Position numbers and translations under genes: made by a program. Below, in pieces: positions 59,873 to 64,000 of a DNA stretch of 64,000 nt. The notes below the pieces were generated by a model. That model made no database searches, was not told the origin of the DNA, and was given only the letters and a program-made list of their open reading frames with translations. The stretch covers positions 1 through 64,000 of the forward strand of contig NZ_WRPR01000077.1 of the NCBI RefSeq assembly GCF_010367455.1, given 5' to 3'. This stretch comes from Candidatus Laterigemmans baculatus. Its GTDB lineage: Bacteria > Planctomycetota > Planctomycetia > Pirellulales > Pirellulaceae. Each line of letters opens with the position of its first letter. The first letter of the stretch is position 1.

Positions 59873-60952
59873 GTGCAGGCAAATGCTGAATTGAATGAGT
59901 TGGCCGGTCGCTGTGGCGAGTGGCTGCGGGGAACGGGTCCCGAATCGGACATCGTGATCAGCAGCCGCATTCGGCTGGCTCGCAACTTGGCCGACTTTCC
60001 CTTCATTCGTCGCTGCAGTCCCGAGGACCGCCAAGCGATCGAGCGGACGGTCCGAGCGCGGATGGAGAAGCTCGAGGGGTGGTCGGATGTCCGCTACGTG
60101 GACGTGGCCGCGCTCGGCGAAGTCGATCGCCAATTGCTCGTCGAGCGTCAGTTGATCAGCCGCGAGCTGGCCGATTCCGAGGGGCCGCGGGCCGTGGCGA
60201 TCGATCCCGAAGAGCAGTTCAGCGTGATGATCAACGAGGAGGATCATCTGCGGATTCAGGTCATGCACAGTGGGCTCAGCCTGCAGGCGGCGTGGCAGCA
60301 GATCAACCGGCTCGACGATCTGCTCGAAGGCTCGATCAGCTATGCCTTCCATCAGCAGTACGGCTACCTGACCGCTTGTCCGACGAACGTAGGGACGGGG
60401 GTCCGGGTCAGCGTGATGCTGCATTTGCCGGCCCTGGTGATCACGCGGCAGATCGACAAGGTGTTCCGCAGCCTGCAGAAGATCAGCGTCACGGTCCGCG
60501 GCCTGTATGGGGAAGGCTCGCAGTTCATGGGCGACTTCTACCAGGTGAGCAACCAGATCACGCTCGGGCGGACCGAAATGGAGTTGGTCGAGCAGGTGGG
60601 CGAGGTCGTCCCGGTGCTGATCGACTACGAGCGTCGCGCCCGCCAGTTTTTGGTCGAGCAGAGCGAGCAGGATCTGCAGGACGACGTCAGCCGCGCTTTT
60701 GGAATCCTCTGCACGGCCAAGAAGATCAGCAGCGAAGAGACAATGCACTACCTCTCGAAGGTTCGCATGGGAGTGAACCTGGGGCTGATCCCCGACCTGC
60801 CGGTCACGACGATCAACAAACTGTTCATCCACACCCAGCCGGCCCATCTGCAGAAGCTCCGCGGGCGGTTGCTCGGCACGGTCGACCGCAACATCGAGCG
60901 GGCCAGCTATCTGCAGCGGCACTTGGGTGGCGGGCCGGCGGAATTGAACTGA
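59873..60952 (+). CDS. mcsB: Protein-arginine kinase McsB
   Basis: 359 residues from GTG 59873, with GAGGAAG upstream. Phosphagen-kinase fold: DIVISSRIRLARNLADFPF, EDHLRIQVMHSGLSLQAAW and the active-site YLTACPTNVGTGVRVSVMLH (Cys about 169). It phosphorylates arginines, marking proteins for ClpCP-type degradation in Firmicutes. The position of the allosteric RDxxRA motif reads RNIERA (about 339-344), so Asp is replaced by Asn. ClpC is not encoded here. Operon with mcsA; the following sigma-factor gene begins 91 bp later. Confidence 0.95.
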   Translation: MQANAELNELAGRCGEWLRGTGPESDIVISSRIRLARNLADFPFIRRCSPEDRQAIERTVRARMEKLEGWSDVRYVDVAALGEVDRQLLVERQLISRELADSEGPRAVAIDPEEQFSVMINEEDHLRIQVMHSGLSLQAAWQQINRLDDLLEGSISYAFHQQYGYLTACPTNVGTGVRVSVMLHLPALVITRQIDKVFRSLQKISVTVRGLYGEGSQFMGDFYQVSNQITLGRTEMELVEQVGEVVPVLIDYERRARQFLVEQSEQDLQDDVSRAFGILCTAKKISSEETMHYLSKVRMGVNLGLIPDLPVTTINKLFIHTQPAHLQKLRGRLLGTVDRNIERASYLQRHLGGGPAELN

Positions 60953-61043
60953 CGCACCGCCCATGGTCGGGCTGGTTCCGGGAATTACGATGGAGAGCCG
61001 GCCCGGTGTTGCGTGATCAACTTGAGCGGTAGCGAACGGTTTT

Positions 61044-61634
61044 GTGACAGATGACCTCGCTTTAATCGAAGCGGCGCTTGCAGGCGACCGCGCCGCTTTT
61101 GGCAATCTGGTTCATCGTTACCAAGACCGCCTGCACGCGGCGATGCTGCAGGTCACCGGATCGGCCGAGGAAGCCGAAGACGTCGTGCAGGATGCCTTCG
61201 TGCGAGCGTTCCTGAAGCTCGACACGTTTCAGAATCACAGCCAGTTCTTCACCTGGCTGTACCGGATCGCCTTCAACAGCGCCCTGAGCCGGATGCGGAA
61301 GCGGCGGGGGGCGACTTCGATCGAGCAGGTCCGCGAGGCGATCGGGCAAGAACCGATCGACAATGTCGAATCTCCCGACGCCCAGATGCTCCGCGACGAG
61401 CAGGTCGCCAGCGTCCGCGTCGCGCTGCTCAAGCTCAGCGACGATCACCGCACGATTCTCGTCTTGCGGGAGATGGAGGGGCATGCTTACGAAGAGATCG
61501 CCGAGGTGCTGCAGATCTCGATCGGGACGGTCCGCAGCCGGCTGAGTCGAGCCCGCACCCAACTGCGGGTCACGTTGGAAGAAATGGAGCACGCGGACGG
61601 GCTGCCCCAAGGCCGCCGCGAAGATCGCACCTGA
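61044..61634 (+). CDS. ECF-type RNA polymerase sigma factor (RpoE-like)
   Basis: 196 residues from GTG 61044. Region 2: NLVHRYQDRLHAAMLQVTGS, EEAEDVVQDAFVRAFLKLDT, FFTWLYRIAFNSALSRMRKR. Region 4: LLKLSDDHRTILVLREMEGH, AYEEIAEVLQISIGTVRSRL, SRARTQLRVTLEEMEHA. No anti-sigma gene is recognisable next to it; the following small zinc-ribbon-like protein has no membrane helix. It could be cotranscribed with mcsAB. Confidence 0.95.
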   Translation: MTDDLALIEAALAGDRAAFGNLVHRYQDRLHAAMLQVTGSAEEAEDVVQDAFVRAFLKLDTFQNHSQFFTWLYRIAFNSALSRMRKRRGATSIEQVREAIGQEPIDNVESPDAQMLRDEQVASVRVALLKLSDDHRTILVLREMEGHAYEEIAEVLQISIGTVRSRLSRARTQLRVTLEEMEHADGLPQGRREDRT

Positions 61635-61656
61635 GCCAGGGGATCGCACCTGAGCC

Positions 61657-62022
61657 GTGGGATCGCTCCCCAGGAAGCGGTGGAGACGGGTCGTGCCGGG
61701 CGAACATCTGGATCTGAGCAGCGAGTTTCCCCAACCAAGCCGAAGGGAGTTTCCGACTCGCGGCGAGGGGGCGCGATTTCCGCTGGCTCCGTCGCCAAAG
61801 TCGGGGGCGCCAAAGTCGGGGGCGGCTCCCTCGGCGACGCCGCGGGGGGAGAGTCCGCGGCCGTTCATCGGCGTCCGCTTTGTCTGCTGCGGCGTCTACA
61901 CGCGGATCTACCGCAACGCCGCCGCGACGGCCTACGAGGGGCGGTGCCCGCGGTGCGCCAAACCGCTGGTCGTGCGGATCGGCAGCGAAGGGACCGGCGG
62001 CCGGTTTTTTGAAGCGAGCTAG
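61657..62022 (+). CDS. Small zinc-ribbon-like hypothetical protein
   Basis: Up to 121 residues from GTG 61657 (a GTG at 61693 gives 109). The N-terminal half is low-complexity ([20 protein letters not shown]), while the end [40 protein letters not shown] looks conserved and carries CC and CPRC pairs that may bind zinc. Spacing of 22 bp after the sigma-factor gene suggests cotranscription. Function unknown. Confidence 0.68.
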   Translation: MGSLPRKRWRRVVPGEHLDLSSEFPQPSRREFPTRGEGARFPLAPSPKSGAPKSGAAPSATPRGESPRPFIGVRFVCCGVYTRIYRNAAATAYEGRCPRCAKPLVVRIGSEGTGGRFFEAS

Positions 62023-62037
62023 CGTCGTCACCCAATT

Positions 62038-62146
62038 GTTTAACGGCAAACCGAAGGCGACTGCTTTGGAGAACACAGTCGCCTTCGGCTTGCCGTTAAA
62101 CGATTTTCCCGCGGACCGCTACTTTCGCGGAGCGAAAGGCGACTAT
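62038..62146. repeat. GTTTAACGGCAAGCC-family hairpin followed by a REP unit
   Basis: Arms at 62038-62063 and 62076-62101 (26 bp, one mismatch, 12 base loop), close kin of the 8330-8401 hairpin; then a direct REP unit at about 62118-62146. Confidence 0.87.
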
Positions 62147-62232
62147 CTCGCTCTTGCCTTCGGGTGGGGGGCGTTGCTAGGGTCCGCTCCGGCTGATTCT
62201 CAAGTTCAGCGAGGGGTGGGAGGGCCGCGAGA

Positions 62233-62748
62233 GTGCTCAGCGATTACAAGGTCAGCCGCTGTACGCGGCGGTGCGCTCAACTCGAGCGAGCGCTCGAGCC
62301 GGGAGAATGGTATTTCTCGGTCGTCTCCGAAGGGGATGAGGAAGGGGCGCTGGTTCGCCACGACTATTCCGCCGAAGCTTGGCAAGGACCGCCAGAAGGG
62401 ACGTTGGGATGGTGGAAATGTCGGATGCCCGAAGCGGGCGCCAAGAAATTGACGCTGGCTCCCGACGGCGTGCTGGTCGACTTGCTGCGGCAGACGGGCG
62501 AAGGAACCGATCCGGCGCTGCGGTATCTGCTGGCGCTGCTCCTGATGCGGCGGCGGTTGATCAAGCCCGTGGACTCTCCCGCTGGCCCCCCCGCTCGTTC
62601 TGGCTCCCCCGCTACCGCCGGAGGGCTGGAAGTCGAGGTGATTGCCGACGGTTCGACGATCGCGCTCGAGCCGTGCCGGATCCATCCCGATCAATTGCCG
62701 AGACTCCGCGAACAGTTGTCGGAGCTGCTCTACTGCGAAGCCGATTGA
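62233..62748 (+). CDS. Conserved planctomycete hypothetical protein
   Basis: 171 residues from GTG 62233. LSDYKVSRCTRRCAQLERAL and EPGEWYFSVVSEGDEEGALV are followed by HDYSAEAWQGPPEGTLGWWK, LTLAPDGVLVDLLRQTGEGT and a helical part (RYLLALLLMRRRLIK). The Cys pair (RCTRRC) and the GWW motif look conserved in planctomycete homologues I recall, but no function is known. Its stop overlaps the next gene's TTG start (TTGA), so the two are translationally coupled. Confidence 0.78.
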   Translation: MLSDYKVSRCTRRCAQLERALEPGEWYFSVVSEGDEEGALVRHDYSAEAWQGPPEGTLGWWKCRMPEAGAKKLTLAPDGVLVDLLRQTGEGTDPALRYLLALLLMRRRLIKPVDSPAGPPARSGSPATAGGLEVEVIADGSTIALEPCRIHPDQLPRLREQLSELLYCEAD

Positions 62749-63815
62749 GGACGCTCGTCGTCCTGCTGGCGGTCGTGTGGGTCGCTGGCGGGGCAACTTG
62801 CCATCGCGGCCAGCGGGTCTCGGATCTCAACCCGCCGCCCGTGGTCTTTGAGTCGACGCCGCGGATCGAAGAGGTGATCGCGGCGGTCAATCTAACCGAT
62901 GCGATCACGCAGATGCAGAGCACCTCGACGACCGTCGAACTGCTCGACTCGCCGCTCCCGGTATCCCGCTTGAGCGCGACGCTGGCGCTCGAGCGACCGC
63001 GCCGCTTCCGCCTGCGGGCCAGCTTGCCGATCATGCTCGGGGCGGGCCTCGACGTGGGGAGCAACGACGAAACGTTCTGGATGCAGTATCCCGACAACGG
63101 CGTCCACCAAACGCTGCTGTTTGCGCGGCACGACGAGTTCCAGCAACGGATGGCCGGCTCGCCGCTGCCGGTCGATCCGACGTGGTTGATCGAAGCGCTC
63201 GGACTGGTCCACATCGATCCGGAGCTGGTCACCGAAGGGCCGGTGCCGCGTGGCGATGGAGCGCTCGAGGTTCGCACGCGGGTGCCGACCGCCAGCGGCA
63301 GCTACCAGCGGGTGTTGCTGATCGACGGCGCGGCCGGGTTCGTCCGCGGCCAGTACCTGTACGGTCCGGCCGGCGAGCTGGTCGCCAGCGCCAGCGGCTC
63401 GGAGCACCAGTACTATCCCGAGCACCGCGTCGTGCTGCCGCACAGCGTCCAGATCCAGCTGCAGCCGCAAGCCGGCCCGCCGATGGGGCTGCAGATCGAG
63501 ATCGGCTCGTACGTGCTGAATCAGTTGCTCGGCGAAGATCCGCGGCTGTTCGAGATCCCGACCGGCAGCCACCAAGTGATCGACCTCAGCCGCTTGCAGC
63601 CGTCGGTCGCTCCACCTCCGCTGGGCGCAGTTCCGCCCCCAGGGATGCTGCCTCCTGCAGCTCTGCCTCCTGCGACTCCCCCCCCGGGGGCTTCGTCTCC
63701 CTACACGCCTCCGGGGCAGGTTCCGGCACTGACTCCGGCGGCGGGCGAGCCGGTCCGTTCCTACGTGCCGACGGCCAGCTACGTCCCCACGCTCCGCGGC
63801 AACCAGTTGCGCTAG
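62745..63815 (+). CDS. LolA/DUF4292-like exported protein
   Basis: 356 residues from TTG 62745 (overlap TTGA). N-terminal RTLVVLLAVVWVAGGATCHR is a signal sequence; Cys19 could be a lipobox Cys although Thr before it is unusual. After that: IEEVIAAVNLTDAITQMQST, FRLRASLPIMLGAGLDVGSN, NDETFWMQYPDNGVHQTLLF and LIDGAAGFVRGQYLYGPAGE, the half-barrel pattern of LolA/LolB-like or DUF4292 lipoprotein-binding proteins. The last 70 residues are Pro-rich (GAVPPPGMLPPAALPPATPP). Role in outer membrane lipoprotein or lipid handling is inferred. Coupled to the upstream hypothetical. Confidence 0.75.
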   Translation: MRTLVVLLAVVWVAGGATCHRGQRVSDLNPPPVVFESTPRIEEVIAAVNLTDAITQMQSTSTTVELLDSPLPVSRLSATLALERPRRFRLRASLPIMLGAGLDVGSNDETFWMQYPDNGVHQTLLFARHDEFQQRMAGSPLPVDPTWLIEALGLVHIDPELVTEGPVPRGDGALEVRTRVPTASGSYQRVLLIDGAAGFVRGQYLYGPAGELVASASGSEHQYYPEHRVVLPHSVQIQLQPQAGPPMGLQIEIGSYVLNQLLGEDPRLFEIPTGSHQVIDLSRLQPSVAPPPLGAVPPPGMLPPAALPPATPPPGASSPYTPPGQVPALTPAAGEPVRSYVPTASYVPTLRGNQLR

Positions 63816-63832
63816 CGGCGGGCGTTCCCTGA

Positions 63833-64000
63833 GCCGTAGGGGCTAGCCTCGGGCCTCGCATCAGCCGCCGGGCGCTAGCCCCCGGTTTCCGAAAACGCCG
63901 TGACAACCGGACGCTAGCGCGTGGCGGCTGATTGAGTGGACGGGGCTCGGATGCGGCGGAACCCGCGGCTAGCGCCCGGCGGCTCAGGGAACCGGGGGCT
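63833..64000. repeat. Reversed 73-bp palindrome with flanking CTAGC fragments, running to the window edge
   Basis: The GAGCCGTAGGGGCTAGCC fragment (63832-63849) is followed by a complete reversed palindrome at 63860-63932 and then arms of a further copy (CCCGCGGCTAGCGCCCGGCG, AACCGGGGGCT) cut by the window end. No gene is seen. Confidence 0.82.

Overview
The window reads as chromosomal DNA of a GC-rich planctomycete, most likely a member of the Pirellulales (Rhodopirellula-like). This is inferred from: a very large surface protein with the planctomycete N-terminal motif QLEDRRMLA and a C-terminal type I dockerin; a Ser/Thr kinase fused to WD40 repeats; a Lpg1974-type outer membrane porin; membrane proteins carrying the FSIRSLLIATAV-type segment; GTG/TTG starts; and weak or absent Shine-Dalgarno sites before many genes. 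No phage, plasmid or CRISPR signature is seen.

Layout. 1-1100: a REP-associated tyrosine transposase (RAYT) sits inside a cluster of its presumed REP hairpins; the same hairpin recurs at 4.2, 31.5, 35.3, 55.7 and 62.1 kb. 1.1-9.4 kb: a minus-strand, translationally coupled MoxR / DUF58 / BatD-like / BatA / BatB-BatC operon, flanked by two planctomycete-type hypotheticals. 9.7-12.1 kb: a large secreted protein, an AHSA1-type protein and tRNA-Leu(TAA). 12.4-21.6 kb is accessory DNA: a broken thioredoxin-fold gene (one frameshift plus one TGA next to the WCAPC site), a trypsin/PDZ/redoxin fusion, the remains of a TIGR04255-like locus, and small membrane proteins. 21.9-29.9 kb: one 2658-residue exported repeat protein with dockerin. 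30.3-39.5 kb: porin, kinase-WD40, carotenoid/squalene-type FAD desaturase, sugar porter, and a Cu-Zn superoxide dismutase that has lost both disulfide cysteines.

39.6-45.7 kb is the most striking locus: an AAA ATPase with a winged-helix-like N-terminus, followed 21 bp later by a 1088-residue Ser/Thr kinase fused to a tubulin/FtsZ-like domain (GGGTGSG). Both are divergent from an FHA-EAL protein whose phosphothreonine-binding and c-di-GMP phosphodiesterase residues look intact. The three may form a circuit linking phosphorylation, filament formation and c-di-GMP turnover.

45.7-64 kb is mostly housekeeping: WrbA; a three-gene Tad-type pseudopilin/VWA cluster; tRNA-Met(CAT); an exo/endonuclease/phosphatase-family membrane protein; a molybdenum-cofactor operon (CMD protein, MobA, MoeA); a CobA-HemD fusion; ribosomal protein S20 with a clear terminator; a Tat-exported Gfo/Idh/MocA oxidoreductase; TrpE; the McsA-McsB protein-arginine kinase pair; an ECF sigma factor; and planctomycete-specific hypotheticals.

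Intergenic DNA is packed with at least five palindromic or short mobile repeat families, some nested in one another. They include two short non-autonomous elements with perfect terminal inverted repeats.
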